Made by a program: the position numbers and the translations under genes. The notes below the pieces were generated by a model, which saw only the letters and a program-made list of their open reading frames with translations, had not been told where the DNA came from and did no database searches. This document shows positions 42,282-51,292 of a DNA stretch of 64,000 nucleotides, one piece after another. Position 1 is the first letter of the stretch. Every line of letters starts with the position of its first letter. The DNA is from JACKCR01 sp041390305 (GTDB lineage Bacteria > Eisenbacteria > RBG-16-71-46 > CAIMUX01). Location: contig JAWKQE010000004.1 of NCBI GenBank assembly GCA_041390305.1, forward strand, positions 62,001-126,000, written 5' to 3'.

Positions 42282-44171
42282 ATGACCTTGGGAAGGCGAA
42301 TCGGGCGGGTCGAGCGAATCGGCGGATTGGTGCCCAGGTCGACTGCCGAGTCGATCATCCGGCTGATCGCGGCGCTGGGCGCGTGGCTCCTCGTGGGATC
42401 GATCGACTCATCGTCGGCCCCCGCCGCGGAGCAGGACGCGGGTACGATCGCAACGACGGAGCGGGACGCGCCCGCGCTCGCAGCGGAGCGGGGCACACCC
42501 ACGTTGGTCGTCTTCGCCGAGACTCGCGGCGGGAACGTGGCCGAGGACCGAAACCGTAGGATCGTGACCGTTGCGGACGGACTGACGCGGATCCACGCAG
42601 AAGTCAGCGGCGTACCGCTCCCGAATGCCCCGATCGAGCTGGACTACTTCGACCTCGAACACGATCTCGCGAGGGAAACCGCGCTGTTCCCGGATGGGAG
42701 TCGGGCCACGATCTCGACCCCACTCGACAGCCTGCCCCCGTTCGTGATGAGCGACGAGCGCCGGGAGATCCTCGGCTACGACTGCAGGAAGGCCACGACC
42801 GAGATCCGATCGAACGAGATCGAGGTATGGTTCACCACGGAACTCGGTGCCGTGGTTTCTCCGTCCATCCGACTCTACGTGCCGGACGCGGCGATTCTCG
42901 CGTTCGATCAGAACGGCACGAGCGGCTTCGTGGCGGAACGGATCGTCCGCGACCCGAACGAGATCGCTGCGTTCTCGCCCGAGGCGCATCAGCCCTTCGC
43001 CCCCGATTCCTGGGGCGACGATGTCGACTCCGCCGAGTACCAGCGCCGTGTCACGGAGAGCTACGTCACCCGAGTCACTGTGTTCGATCGCGAACAGATC
43101 TCGTTCGGGAACGAGATCGTGAACCCGGAGGATCCCGAGAGCGACGGGACGTTCCACTTCTCCAAAGGTACGGTGATCGCGCGAAAGGTCACCCTTCCCG
43201 AGCCCCAAGCGGAAGCGATGGTGCTCGCGGAACTCACGGAGCGTTCGAACGGAGACGCCTACGACCGGACCGGATCCGTCTTCCTCATCCCGACGGACGG
43301 GGACATCTCGTATCTCGACGCGTTGCGCGACAGCGTGGGCGTTCTCCCCGTTCTCGCGGGCCGGGATGGGGAGTACCAGGGAATCGTCGCCACCGAGTCC
43401 TATCGCCCACCACTCGAGCTCATCCGCTTCATCACTCCGTTCGGAGTCGGTGAATTCAACGCGCGCTCCCAGGTGCACGGCCTGGAGTGGGAAGACGAAG
43501 CCCGATACGTCATGGATGTGACCGACCTCCTTCCCCGACTCCAGGGAGAGGTCTGGATCGGCGCTTTCATCGGCAACTACGACAAGGGCGGACACATCGT
43601 CAGCCTCGAACTCCGGTACTACCCCTGGAGCCAGGTGGTGGATACGGCCCCGAGTGTTCCGCGCGTGGCGAAGCCGCTCTTCAACACCGTGAATGCGATG
43701 GAGATGTCGGGGCAGAACTACGGCACCCTCTTCGCGAGCGACACGCTGCGGGTCGAGTTCGAACTCGAGGAGAGCCTCTCCGCGGCTCAGCTCCGCTACA
43801 CGACCACCGGACACGGGGGTTGGGGTGGAGGCGACGAGTTCAACCCGAAGAAGAACCGGATCTCACTCGACGGGACGCTCCTGGCCGAGATCGTCCCCTG
43901 GCGGAGCGACTGCGGAACCTTCCGCCGCCTCAACCCGTCCTCCGGCAACTTCTGGAACGGCCTCTCCTCGTCCGACTTCAGCCGCTCCGGCTGGTGCCCC
44001 GGCACCACCGTCAGCCCGTACTTCATCCCTCTGGGCGACCTGCCAGCGGGAAGGCACGTCGTCACGGTCGCGATCGACATGGGGAGCCCGGAGGGCGGCA
44101 GCTTCAGCTCCTGGAACGTCTCCGGAACGCTCCTGGGTGAGGTCCCGGAAGAGGAGCAGGGGAAGCGGTGA
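42282..44171 (+). CDS. secreted PNGase F-like protein with a GLPGLI-like N-terminal half
   Basis: ATG 42282 has GGGAG six bases upstream. A signal-like segment (LIAALGAWLLVGSIDSSSAPA) lies after 35 polar residues. Residues about 85-230 resemble GLPGLI or DUF4412-type secreted proteins (ILGYDCRKATTEIRSNEI, EVWFTTELG). The second half matches peptide-N-glycosidase F: WEDEARYVMDVTDLLPRL, YTTTGHGGWGGGDEF, WRSDCGTFRRLNPSSGNFW, RSGWCPGTTV and GGSFSSWNVSGTLL. The known enzyme removes N-glycans from glycoproteins by hydrolysing the glycan-asparagine bond. The active-site acids cannot be confirmed by eye. Probably exported to degrade or sense glycoproteins. Confidence 0.82.
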   Translation: MTLGRRIGRVERIGGLVPRSTAESIIRLIAALGAWLLVGSIDSSSAPAAEQDAGTIATTERDAPALAAERGTPTLVVFAETRGGNVAEDRNRRIVTVADGLTRIHAEVSGVPLPNAPIELDYFDLEHDLARETALFPDGSRATISTPLDSLPPFVMSDERREILGYDCRKATTEIRSNEIEVWFTTELGAVVSPSIRLYVPDAAILAFDQNGTSGFVAERIVRDPNEIAAFSPEAHQPFAPDSWGDDVDSAEYQRRVTESYVTRVTVFDREQISFGNEIVNPEDPESDGTFHFSKGTVIARKVTLPEPQAEAMVLAELTERSNGDAYDRTGSVFLIPTDGDISYLDALRDSVGVLPVLAGRDGEYQGIVATESYRPPLELIRFITPFGVGEFNARSQVHGLEWEDEARYVMDVTDLLPRLQGEVWIGAFIGNYDKGGHIVSLELRYYPWSQVVDTAPSVPRVAKPLFNTVNAMEMSGQNYGTLFASDTLRVEFELEESLSAAQLRYTTTGHGGWGGGDEFNPKKNRISLDGTLLAEIVPWRSDCGTFRRLNPSSGNFWNGLSSSDFSRSGWCPGTTVSPYFIPLGDLPAGRHVVTVAIDMGSPEGGSFSSWNVSGTLLGEVPEEEQGKR

Positions 44172-44377
44172 TGAAGCGGAGTCAGGAACCGAAGCCGAGT
44201 ACCGGCCGGTAAATTACTGCCTCATTTGCGTTTATGACGATCACCCGGAGGCCGGAGGCTGCATCCGCAATCTTCCGGCCACGGGGATCGGGTTTGGCAA
44301 AGCCCAAGCCAACGATCGGCGGGACAACTACGTCTAACCATCCCGGCCACCAAGACCGAAAACCCTACCTAGACTAG
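44172..44377 (+). other. leader region between the PNGase F-like and HEAT genes
   Basis: Slightly richer in A and T than its surroundings (GGTAAATTACTGCC, CATTTGCGTTTATGACG). It contains the palindrome TACCGGCCGGTA and the sequence CCCTACCTAGACTAG just before a small ORF. I looked for a cyclic-di-GMP riboswitch because an HD-GYP gene lies downstream, but found only loose similarity. No gene supported. Confidence 0.35.
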
Positions 44378-44491
44378 ATGTTGGACCGTGCTGGCACGGC
44401 GGATGCCTCCGCGCCGGTCGCGGAGTACGTGGAGAGCTTCGGCCGCACCTGGTGCCAGGGGCTCCCCAGCCAAGACAAGGTCATGGACTAG
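44378..44491 (+). CDS. possible 37-residue small protein
   Basis: An ATG-to-TAG frame with mostly G/C third positions, ending two bases before the start of the HEAT gene. It has no ribosome site. TACCTA six bases upstream could be a -10 for a leaderless message, without a clear -35. Polar, with one Cys and two aromatic residues near EYVESFGRTWCQG. It may be a coupling leader or chance. Confidence 0.3.
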   Translation: MLDRAGTADASAPVAEYVESFGRTWCQGLPSQDKVMD

Positions 44492-44493
44492 GC

Positions 44494-46278
44494 ATGTCTC
44501 CAGACCCAAGGCCCAGAGCCGATCGTGCACCTTCGTCCGCCAGGAACACCCTGCGTGGGGTCGAGATGCCGGATGTCATCCGAGTGGCGTCGGCATTGGT
44601 CAAGGCAATCTCCGCCGCACGGCTCTACCCGATCGACAACCCCACCTACCTCAACGCGAAGTCGAACTTCGACGAGGCGATGACCTCGGTGCTGACCTTG
44701 AAGCGCCAGATCCGCTTCGTCGTCGGCCGGAAGACTCTCTTCTACGCGGGCGAACCCGTACTGAGCGAAGAGCACGGAGAGTCGGTCGCCACGTATCTCC
44801 ACCGGGACGGTATCCGGGAGATGACGTTCCACCAGGGGTTCACCCAGGAGGAAGCAGCGGATCTCCTCCACCTCTTCACGCACGCCGCAACCGCCGAGAG
44901 GAGCCAGTCGGAAGACTTCGCGACTCTCTTCTGGGACCGCGGATTCGAACACGTGGCCTGTGTCGCGATCGACGACTTCCTCGACGCACAGGGAGAGGAA
45001 GACGAGATCCCCGACGAGTTCGGGATGAACTTCATCCCACAGATCGACCTCGAGGTCTACGAGCTCGAAGACGAGCAGGCGATCGAAAGAGCATCCCGCG
45101 AGATGTCCGAAAAGGCACTCGCGCGGCTCGCGGAGAACGACGCCGAACTCTTCGGCGTCTCCCAGGAAGAGCGCGAGAAGCTGCTCGCCGAGCTGAAAGA
45201 GGAAGAAGACCCGAAGCGGATGCGGCACGACTACACGCGTATCCTGGTCGAGGTCCTCCTCGCGGAAAGGGACGCCGCGGAGTTCGAGCGGCTGATCGAA
45301 GTCTTCGAGAGCCACATGGGGACGCTCCTCGCGCACGGAAACCTCGAGGATATCTCGTGGCTCATCTCCGTCCTCCATCGCCTCAAGACGGAACGGGGAG
45401 AGGTCGAGGACGAAGAAACGCCCCTCATCGACCGTGCGCTCAACTGGATCTGGCAGGAAGAGCAGAGAGACATACTCCTCCAGAAGCTGGACCGCGGTGA
45501 CCTCGACACTCTCCAGGGTCTACCTGCCTTGGTCGGCGCCATCCCGGACGACACGATCCGTCACCTCTGCCTCCTCCTCGGGGACATCGAGTCGGGGCGC
45601 GTGCGCAGGCGCCTGATCGACCTCCTCGTCGAGCGGTGCAAGACGAGCTGGACCGCGCTCCTCCCCATCCTCAGCGACTCCCGTTGGTACCTCGTCCGCA
45701 ACATCGTCCTGATCCTGGGGCAGGTGGGAAATCGGGTGATCGCACCGTCACTCCATCGAGTGGTGAAGCACTCCGACCACCGGGTCCGGAAAGAAGCGCT
45801 CATAGCCCTCGACAAGCTCGACCCCGGAAGGGCCGTCTCCGATCTCAAGGACGCGCTGAGAGACTCCGAGTCCCGCGTCCGCGTGGTGGCCGCCCAGACG
45901 CTGGCCAAGCGCGGCAGTGAGGCAGCGGGCACTCTCCTCCAGGTCGTCTCGGAGAAGGAGTTCGCGGGCCGAAGCGAAGAAGAGACACTCGCGATCTACT
46001 ACGCCCTGGCCCACGCGGGCGGGAACGAGGTCTACGAGTTCTTCGAGAGGTCGACGAAGCCTAGGGGCCTCTTCCGAAAGGGCCCGACCGAGGAGTCGCG
46101 TGCGGCAGCCTGCCGGGCACTTGGCAAGATGAACGATCCTCGCGCACTTCGTCTCGCCGAGAAGCTCGTCCAGGACAAGACCGGCCTGGTACGCGATGCC
46201 GCATTCGCCGCAATGCGTGAGGCGAGAGACCGGGCAGACGGCCGGAGCACGAGCGAGAGCGGGAGGGAAGCCGCGTGA
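44494..46278 (+). CDS. HEAT-repeat protein with sensor-like N-terminal domain
   Basis: The start could be ATG 44494 or ATG 44566; the latter begins right at the conserved part. The N-terminal 130 residues (VIRVASALVKAISAARLYP ... FVVGRKTLFYAGEPVLSEE ... YLHRDGIREMTFHQGFTQEE) resemble the N-terminal domain of the HD-GYP protein encoded immediately downstream. A middle acidic helical region leads to HEAT repeats (WTALLPILSDSRWYLVRNIV, VVKHSDHRVRKEALIALDKL, LRDSESRVRVVAAQTLAKR). No signal peptide, so cytosolic. It shares four bases (GTGA) with the HD-GYP gene, so the two proteins are made together and may form a complex. Confidence 0.8.
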   Translation: MSPDPRPRADRAPSSARNTLRGVEMPDVIRVASALVKAISAARLYPIDNPTYLNAKSNFDEAMTSVLTLKRQIRFVVGRKTLFYAGEPVLSEEHGESVATYLHRDGIREMTFHQGFTQEEAADLLHLFTHAATAERSQSEDFATLFWDRGFEHVACVAIDDFLDAQGEEDEIPDEFGMNFIPQIDLEVYELEDEQAIERASREMSEKALARLAENDAELFGVSQEEREKLLAELKEEEDPKRMRHDYTRILVEVLLAERDAAEFERLIEVFESHMGTLLAHGNLEDISWLISVLHRLKTERGEVEDEETPLIDRALNWIWQEEQRDILLQKLDRGDLDTLQGLPALVGAIPDDTIRHLCLLLGDIESGRVRRRLIDLLVERCKTSWTALLPILSDSRWYLVRNIVLILGQVGNRVIAPSLHRVVKHSDHRVRKEALIALDKLDPGRAVSDLKDALRDSESRVRVVAAQTLAKRGSEAAGTLLQVVSEKEFAGRSEEETLAIYYALAHAGGNEVYEFFERSTKPRGLFRKGPTEESRAAACRALGKMNDPRALRLAEKLVQDKTGLVRDAAFAAMREARDRADGRSTSESGREAA

Positions 46279-47723
46279 GTCAGGGTATCTCGACCGCACA
46301 GGACCAGAAGCTCGGGCTCGAACTCGCGCGGGCGCTCCATCACGCGATCCGCACCGTGCGCACCCACGATCTCGGGAACGACGTCGCAGTGGAGGCCGTG
46401 AAGGCCCTCAGTGATGCGATCAACATGATCGTCGCCCGCTCCGGTGGGTTTGCCCTCCACGTACTGGGCGACTACGTCTACGTCGGCGACCAGAGGCTGC
46501 GGGAGGACGGGACGACGACCCGCTTCCTCGAATCCCTCGTCCACGAACTGAACGCACGCGGTATCGGAAGCGTGCACGGCGACGCCCGGGTGTCCCACGA
46601 AGACATCCAGAAGCTCGTCTCCGTGATGAGTCAGTTCCCATCCGGCGGTGACGAGGTCTTCAAGGAGATCCGGAGTCGGCTGGCCACGTTCGAGTCCGGT
46701 ATCGGCGTGGGCCCGACCCGAGAGGTCCCTTCGGTTCTTCCGGACAGCGCGACTCACGTGACGAAGAAGGAGGAGTGCAAGCGCACCTTCTTCCGCGCGG
46801 TCTCCGTGACCGAGAGCCTCATGCACACCGCGCACCTGGGAAAGCGGCTCCAGCTGAAGCACGCGAAGCGGATGGTCCAGCAGATGGTGGACCTGATGCT
46901 CGACGAGGACTTCACCTTCCTCGGCCTCACCACGCTCAAGTCACACGACAACTACACGTACCACCACTCCGTCAACGTGTGCATCTACGCGATCGCGCTC
47001 GGGAGACGGGCCGGGCTCTCGAACCTCCAGCTCAGCGAACTCGGAACCGGGGCGCTCCTCCACGATCTCGGCAAGGTCAAGGTCCCGGCCGGCATCATCC
47101 AGAAGGACGGGATGCTCTCGGACGAAGAGACGTCCGTCATGCGAAAGCATCCGATCCTCGGCGCCAGGGAGATCGTGCAGCTCGGCGGGTTCTCTTCGCT
47201 CGCTCTCAAGGCCATGGTGGGGTGTTTCGAGCACCACATGCATTTCGACGGCTCCCGAGGCGGCTATCCGGAACTCGACGCTCCCTACCGCCCGCACGTG
47301 TTCGGAAGACTCATCTCCGTCGTCGACTGTTTCGACGCCCTCACCACGAAGCGGGTCTACCGGAACCAGGCGATGCGTCGTGACCGCGCCCTCTCCTACA
47401 TGATGAGTGAGTCCGGAACGAAGTTCGATCCGCTCCTCATGCGACTCTTCACGAACATGATCGGGATCTATCCGATCGGCACGACCGTGCGCCTCGCGAG
47501 TGGACGGATGGCGGTCGTCGTCGAGGCATCCGACGACCCTCGCTTCGTGCACCGACCGGTCGTGCGGCCGATCACCGACACGTCTGGGATCGAGGTCTCG
47601 GGAGTCGCCCACGAACTCCTGGACCTGTCGCGAATCGGTGCCTCCGGCGACTTCCCGGACGAGATCGTCTCGGCCCTGGACGCCGAAGCGATGGGGCTCG
47701 ACGTCTCCCGATACTTCGCCTAG
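46275..47723 (+). CDS. HD-GYP domain protein, probable c-di-GMP phosphodiesterase
   Basis: GTG 46275 overlaps the preceding stop. An N-terminal domain (about residues 10-125; LELARALHHAIRTVRTHD, FALHVLGDYVYVGDQRLRE, NARGIGSVHGDARVSHED) is similar in pattern to that of the HEAT protein. The HD-GYP domain has TYHHSVNVCIYAIALGRR, the HD pair in GALLHDLGKVKVPAGI, RKHPILGAREIVQ, and EHHMHFDGSRGGYP, where the GYP signature reads GGYP. Such domains hydrolyse cyclic di-GMP using two or three metal ions. A C-terminal beta-segment follows (IGTTVRLASGRMAVVVEAS). Cytosolic. Confidence 0.9.
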   Translation: MSQGISTAQDQKLGLELARALHHAIRTVRTHDLGNDVAVEAVKALSDAINMIVARSGGFALHVLGDYVYVGDQRLREDGTTTRFLESLVHELNARGIGSVHGDARVSHEDIQKLVSVMSQFPSGGDEVFKEIRSRLATFESGIGVGPTREVPSVLPDSATHVTKKEECKRTFFRAVSVTESLMHTAHLGKRLQLKHAKRMVQQMVDLMLDEDFTFLGLTTLKSHDNYTYHHSVNVCIYAIALGRRAGLSNLQLSELGTGALLHDLGKVKVPAGIIQKDGMLSDEETSVMRKHPILGAREIVQLGGFSSLALKAMVGCFEHHMHFDGSRGGYPELDAPYRPHVFGRLISVVDCFDALTTKRVYRNQAMRRDRALSYMMSESGTKFDPLLMRLFTNMIGIYPIGTTVRLASGRMAVVVEASDDPRFVHRPVVRPITDTSGIEVSGVAHELLDLSRIGASGDFPDEIVSALDAEAMGLDVSRYFA

Positions 47724-47747
47724 GCAGCCATCGAGTCGGAGCACCAA

Positions 47748-47823
47748 CCTCGGGCGGGCATCCGTATGACGCGGAACTGCGTCCGCCTCGGGCAGGCATC
47801 CGCGCGACACGGAACGGCATCGG
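47748..47823. repeat. 38-base imperfect tandem repeat, two copies
   Basis: CCTCGGGCGGGCATCCG and CCTCGGGCAGGCATCCG start two 38-base units that also share a GAC(G/A)CGGAAC segment. They lie between the HD-GYP stop and the subtilase promoter. Possible regulatory or structural element; nothing known. Confidence 0.5.
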
Positions 47824-47925
47824 CCCAGAGACCCGACGAAGACCGCCCGCGGCGCCTGGGGCGGCTCGTCGATCGATCCTGCCCCCTCTCCACGAATCCC
47901 TTGCCGCTCCCCCCAGGCGGACGGG

Positions 47926-47931
47926 TACAAT
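47926..47931 (+). promoter_or_regulatory. candidate -10 element (TACAAT)
   Basis: TACAAT matches the sigma-70 -10 consensus at five of six bases and lies 48 bases before the subtilase start. TTGCCG at 47901-47906 is a possible -35 with 19-base spacing. Confidence 0.5.
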
Positions 47932-47979
47932 CGTCGGGTCAAAAGACCACTCTTTTTCTGACAACCATGGGGGAACACG

Positions 47980-50319
47980 ATGGGAACCTCGAGACGAGAG
48001 ATCCGGCGGGACGCCGCTCTGGGCCTGACCCTGGCCGCGACGAGTGCCTTGGCACTGGGTGCGACCTTCGTCACAGCCGATCTCGCCAGCGCTGAGGACG
48101 ACTTCCGCTACTTGGTTCAGCTCCAGGGCCGCACATTCATCCCCGAAGCGGGTGACCTCAGTGCCGGCCTCGCCTACCTCGAGTCACGGAGTGACCGGGG
48201 CGTCGCTCACGTTCTCGTCCAGCTCGATCAGGTCCCGACGACGGACGAGCGGGTCGCGCTGGGAGAGCGCGGTCTCGTCCTCCAGGGGTATCTGCCCGAG
48301 CACACGTACTACGCGATCGCATCGACGGACCTGAGTGGAGCCGAGCTCCAGGGTATGGGCGTCCGCTGGATGTCGCCGGTCGAGGACGACATCAAGGTCT
48401 CGCCGCGGATCCGCGAGGGGCGGTTCGAGGAGAACTCGGACCTCGGCGACTCCCGTCGCGCGTTCGTCGTCCAGTTCCATCGTGACGTCACCCGGGCGCA
48501 GGCCGAGGCATCGGCCGTCGCCGTCGGCGGCGAGTTCGGCGACTGGATTCCGGCGCTCTCGACGCTGCTGGTCGGGCTCGACCCGGCCGAGCTCGATGCC
48601 CTCTCCTCCCGCGACGAGGTGAAGTACATCGCGCACGTTCCGCCCATGCTCACCGGAGTGAACAACTCCGCCCGGAGCGCGATGCAGGTCGATCCGCTCC
48701 ACACGGCCCCCTACAACCTCACCGGCAACGGCTCCAACGTGCTCGTCTACGACGTCGGCCCCGCGGACCGGAACCACCCGGACCTCAACCCGCGCGTCAC
48801 CTATGGTGAGACCGGCACCGCCGCCACGCACTCGACCCACGTGGCCGGTACCGTGGCGGGTGACGGGTCCAGCTCCGGCGGCACCTACAAGGGAATGGCC
48901 CCTGGCGCGAAGATCACGTCCTACTACTACGAGTCCTGTTCACCGAACTGTCTCTACAACAGCCCGCAGGACATCGCCGAGAACTACGAGGAGGGCTGGT
49001 TCACCTACGGTGCGCAGTTCTCGACGAACTCGCTCGGCGCGAACATCCCGACCAACGGCTACGACTGCTCCTGGACGGGCGACTATGAACTGACGTCGCA
49101 GCTCCTCGATGCAATCGCGGTCGGGCAGGTCTTCGGGACGAACTACCTGAGCCTCTGGGCGGCCGGTAACGATCGTCAGTCGAGCCGTTGCGGAGACACC
49201 TACGCGACGATGGGCGTTCCCGCCAACGCGAAGAACCCGATCATCGTCGGTGCGACGAACTCGAACGACCACTCGATCACCTGGTTCACGTCCTGGGGTC
49301 CGAGCGACGACGGCCGCCTGCGTCCCGACATCACCGGCCCGGGCTGCCAGACGAACGACGACGGCGGAATCACCTCGACCCGTCCGGGCAGCGGCTACAC
49401 GACGCTGTGCGGAACGTCGATGGCGACGCCGGCCGTCGCCGGTGTGGTCGCTCTGCTCCGTGAGCAGGGTCGGCGCACGATCGCGTTCCCGGTCCAGCCG
49501 CTTCCGAGCCTCATCAAGGCTCTGCTCGTGAACAACTGTGACGACCGCGGCAATCCGGGGCCGGACTACCAGTTCGGCCACGGTGAAGTGAACGCGCAGT
49601 CCACGATCGATCACCTCCGCTTCGCGCACTTCTTCACGCAGGGGAACGCGAGTCAGGACGAGCAGCAGACCTTCGACATCCAGGTGGAAGGGCTCTCCAA
49701 GCTCAAGGCGACGCTCGCGTGGGACGACGTTCCGGGTGAACTCCTCGCGTCCAAGGAGCTGATCAACGACCTCGAGCTCACCCTCGAGTCTCCGTCGGGA
49801 CAGATCCACACGGCGTGGATCCTCAACCCTGCCAACCCGGGCGGCAACGCGACCCGTGGTGCCAACCACCGCGACAACGTCGAACTCGTCGAGGTCGACA
49901 ATCCGGAGGACGGCGTCTGGACGATCCACGTCGACGGCTACCTCGTTCCCGAGGGTCCGCAGTCGTTCTCGGTCGTCGCGAACGCCCGTCGGGCGCAGAA
50001 CACGACGGACGTCCAGGATGCGATCGGCAGCGCACCGTCGGGTCTCGACGAAGTGGCGAGCTACCCGAACCCGTTCGCCCCGCAGACGACGATCCGCTTC
50101 CGTCTCGACGAGGCCGCTTCGGTCGACGTCGACATCCACGACGCGAGCGGCCGCGTGGTCCGAAACCTGATCTCGGGCGAGTCCCGTGGTGCCGGCATGC
50201 ACTTCGTGACCTGGGACGGATCGGACAACCTCGGCGACCGGCTTCCCGCCGGCGTCTACTTCTACCAGGTCCGCGCGGGCGAGGCTTCGCAGGCGCGGAA
50301 GGTGTTGATGCTCGACTGA
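47980..50319 (+). CDS. secreted subtilisin-like (S8) serine protease with FlgD-like C-terminus
   Basis: GGGGGA precedes the ATG. An Arg-rich signal (TSRREIRRDAALGLTLAATS ... ADLASA) resembles a Tat or Sec signal. A propeptide of about 200 residues is followed by the catalytic domain: Asp in NVLVYDVGPADRNHPDLN, His in HSTHVAGTVAGDGSS, oxyanion Asn in SLWAAGNDRQSSR and Ser in CGTSMATPAVAGVVALL. A jelly-roll P-like domain (LKATLAWDDVPGELLA; VDNPEDGVWTIHVDGYLVP) leads to the FlgD/Por-type module with SYPNPFAPQTTIRFRLDEAA and PAGVYFYQVRAGE. All catalytic residues are present, so it should be an active extracellular protease. Confidence 0.93.
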   Translation: MGTSRREIRRDAALGLTLAATSALALGATFVTADLASAEDDFRYLVQLQGRTFIPEAGDLSAGLAYLESRSDRGVAHVLVQLDQVPTTDERVALGERGLVLQGYLPEHTYYAIASTDLSGAELQGMGVRWMSPVEDDIKVSPRIREGRFEENSDLGDSRRAFVVQFHRDVTRAQAEASAVAVGGEFGDWIPALSTLLVGLDPAELDALSSRDEVKYIAHVPPMLTGVNNSARSAMQVDPLHTAPYNLTGNGSNVLVYDVGPADRNHPDLNPRVTYGETGTAATHSTHVAGTVAGDGSSSGGTYKGMAPGAKITSYYYESCSPNCLYNSPQDIAENYEEGWFTYGAQFSTNSLGANIPTNGYDCSWTGDYELTSQLLDAIAVGQVFGTNYLSLWAAGNDRQSSRCGDTYATMGVPANAKNPIIVGATNSNDHSITWFTSWGPSDDGRLRPDITGPGCQTNDDGGITSTRPGSGYTTLCGTSMATPAVAGVVALLREQGRRTIAFPVQPLPSLIKALLVNNCDDRGNPGPDYQFGHGEVNAQSTIDHLRFAHFFTQGNASQDEQQTFDIQVEGLSKLKATLAWDDVPGELLASKELINDLELTLESPSGQIHTAWILNPANPGGNATRGANHRDNVELVEVDNPEDGVWTIHVDGYLVPEGPQSFSVVANARRAQNTTDVQDAIGSAPSGLDEVASYPNPFAPQTTIRFRLDEAASVDVDIHDASGRVVRNLISGESRGAGMHFVTWDGSDNLGDRLPAGVYFYQVRAGEASQARKVLMLD

Positions 50320-50383
50320 TCGTCTGGACGGGCGTCCTAGTCGGGCGCCCCGGCAGAAGGCCAACAGACGAAGACGGCAAACG

Positions 50384-50420
50384 GAAGGGCCGGGATCGCA
50401 GAGAGCGGTCCCGGCCCTTC
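50384..50420. terminator. bidirectional terminator hairpin
   Basis: GAAGGGCCGGGA and TCCCGGCCCTTC make a 12-base perfect stem around a 13-base loop, between two convergent genes. T-rich steps follow on both strands only weakly (CGTCTCTG on one side, CGTTTGCC on the other). Confidence 0.65.
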
Positions 50421-50456
50421 GTCTCTGACCGTGTCGCCGCGGCCTGGCCGCCAGGG

Positions 50457-51188
50457 TCAGCCCGTCTTCTCCAGGCGCCGGTGCTCCTTCGGGAAGCGCG
50501 CGATCAACGCGGACTCCACGAGGTGCACGGCCTCGACATGCGGAATGCGCGACGTACAGATCGTGAGGTCGTGATCCTCCGGCCGCCATTCGGCGCGATG
50601 GAAATGAGTCCGGAGGAAGTCCGCCCGGGCCCGATCCACCTCGTGCACCCGAAGTCTCGCTTCCACCTGAGGAAGAGCGAGTCTCCGCGCGACGTTCTGC
50701 ACCCGATCTTCCAGAGGCGCCACGATGCGAACCGTGACACCCCCTTCGGCAGGTAGGACGTGGGCCGCTCCTCTACCGACGACGACAGCGTGGCCGTGCT
50801 CGGCGATGGTCATGAGGACGCGCATGAGGTAGCGGAGGAAGTCCGACCGGACGAACGACTCTCCGTGGAGCAGGGCATCGACGTGGGCCTCCAGGGTGGA
50901 GCGCCCCTTTTCGTCGACGGAAGCGAGGAACTCTCTCCGGTAGCGCGACTCCCGGGCCAGCGCGTCGAGCAGCTTCCGATCGAAGAGCTCGTACCCGAGC
51001 TGCTCGGCCAGACTCTCCGCGATCGCGGACCCGCCGGCACCGTAGTCCCTGGAGATGGCGATCCACGGCCGGACTTCACGAGGCGTTTCGGACCGCCTCC
51101 CGCCGCGCTTCGCCGCTTCCTCCGCCGCCCGCCTCTCCACCGCCCATCGCTCCAACTGGGAATCGATGATCTGTTCGATGGATCGCAT
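50457..51188 (-). CDS. cytidylate-kinase-like P-loop protein
   Basis: Matches the cytidylate kinase-like family (Cmk-type P-loop). AISRDYGAGGSAIAESLAEQLG carries the nucleotide-binding loop in the family's GxGG form (segment quoted only in part: DYGAGGSAIAE). FDRKLLDALARES, VVVGRGAAHVLPAEGGVTV and RIVAPLEDRVQNVARR (lid-like arginines) follow, and DHDLTICTSRIPHVEAVHL closes the fold. Such proteins are common in environmental bacteria, and their substrates are often unknown. The first 40 residues are a charged helix. Cytosolic; monocistronic, divergent from the TRAP genes. Confidence 0.85.
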   Translation of the reverse strand: MRSIEQIIDSQLERWAVERRAAEEAAKRGGRRSETPREVRPWIAISRDYGAGGSAIAESLAEQLGYELFDRKLLDALARESRYRREFLASVDEKGRSTLEAHVDALLHGESFVRSDFLRYLMRVLMTIAEHGHAVVVGRGAAHVLPAEGGVTVRIVAPLEDRVQNVARRLALPQVEARLRVHEVDRARADFLRTHFHRAEWRPEDHDLTICTSRIPHVEAVHLVESALIARFPKEHRRLEKTG

Positions 51189-51256
51189 GGTTCACCTCGA
51201 TTCTCCTCGAGTGGGACGTTCGAAGCTGCTTCGAGCATAGCCCTCCGGAGAGCGGG

Positions 51257-51285
51257 TTGTCGAGGATCCCGCCCCCTCCTACACT
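51257..51285 (+). promoter_or_regulatory. probable promoter for a leaderless transcript
   Basis: TTGTCG and TACACT are separated by 17 bases, and the ATG of the DctQ gene begins only eight bases after the -10. Transcription would start at or next to the ATG, and no ribosome site is present. This is the best-spaced promoter in the window. Confidence 0.55.
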
Positions 51286-51292
51286 CGTCGCC

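Noticed and set aside
40315..42285. A 656-codon plus-strand frame over the kinase gene
   Set aside because: Arg/Glu-rich shadow of the kinase; no conserved motifs and it overlaps the divergent promoter region.
44172..44377. Cyclic-di-GMP riboswitch before the HEAT/HD-GYP genes
   Set aside because: The GGGTTTGGCAAAGCCC stretch gave only loose similarity; the expected paired elements and tetraloop-receptor pattern could not be laid out.
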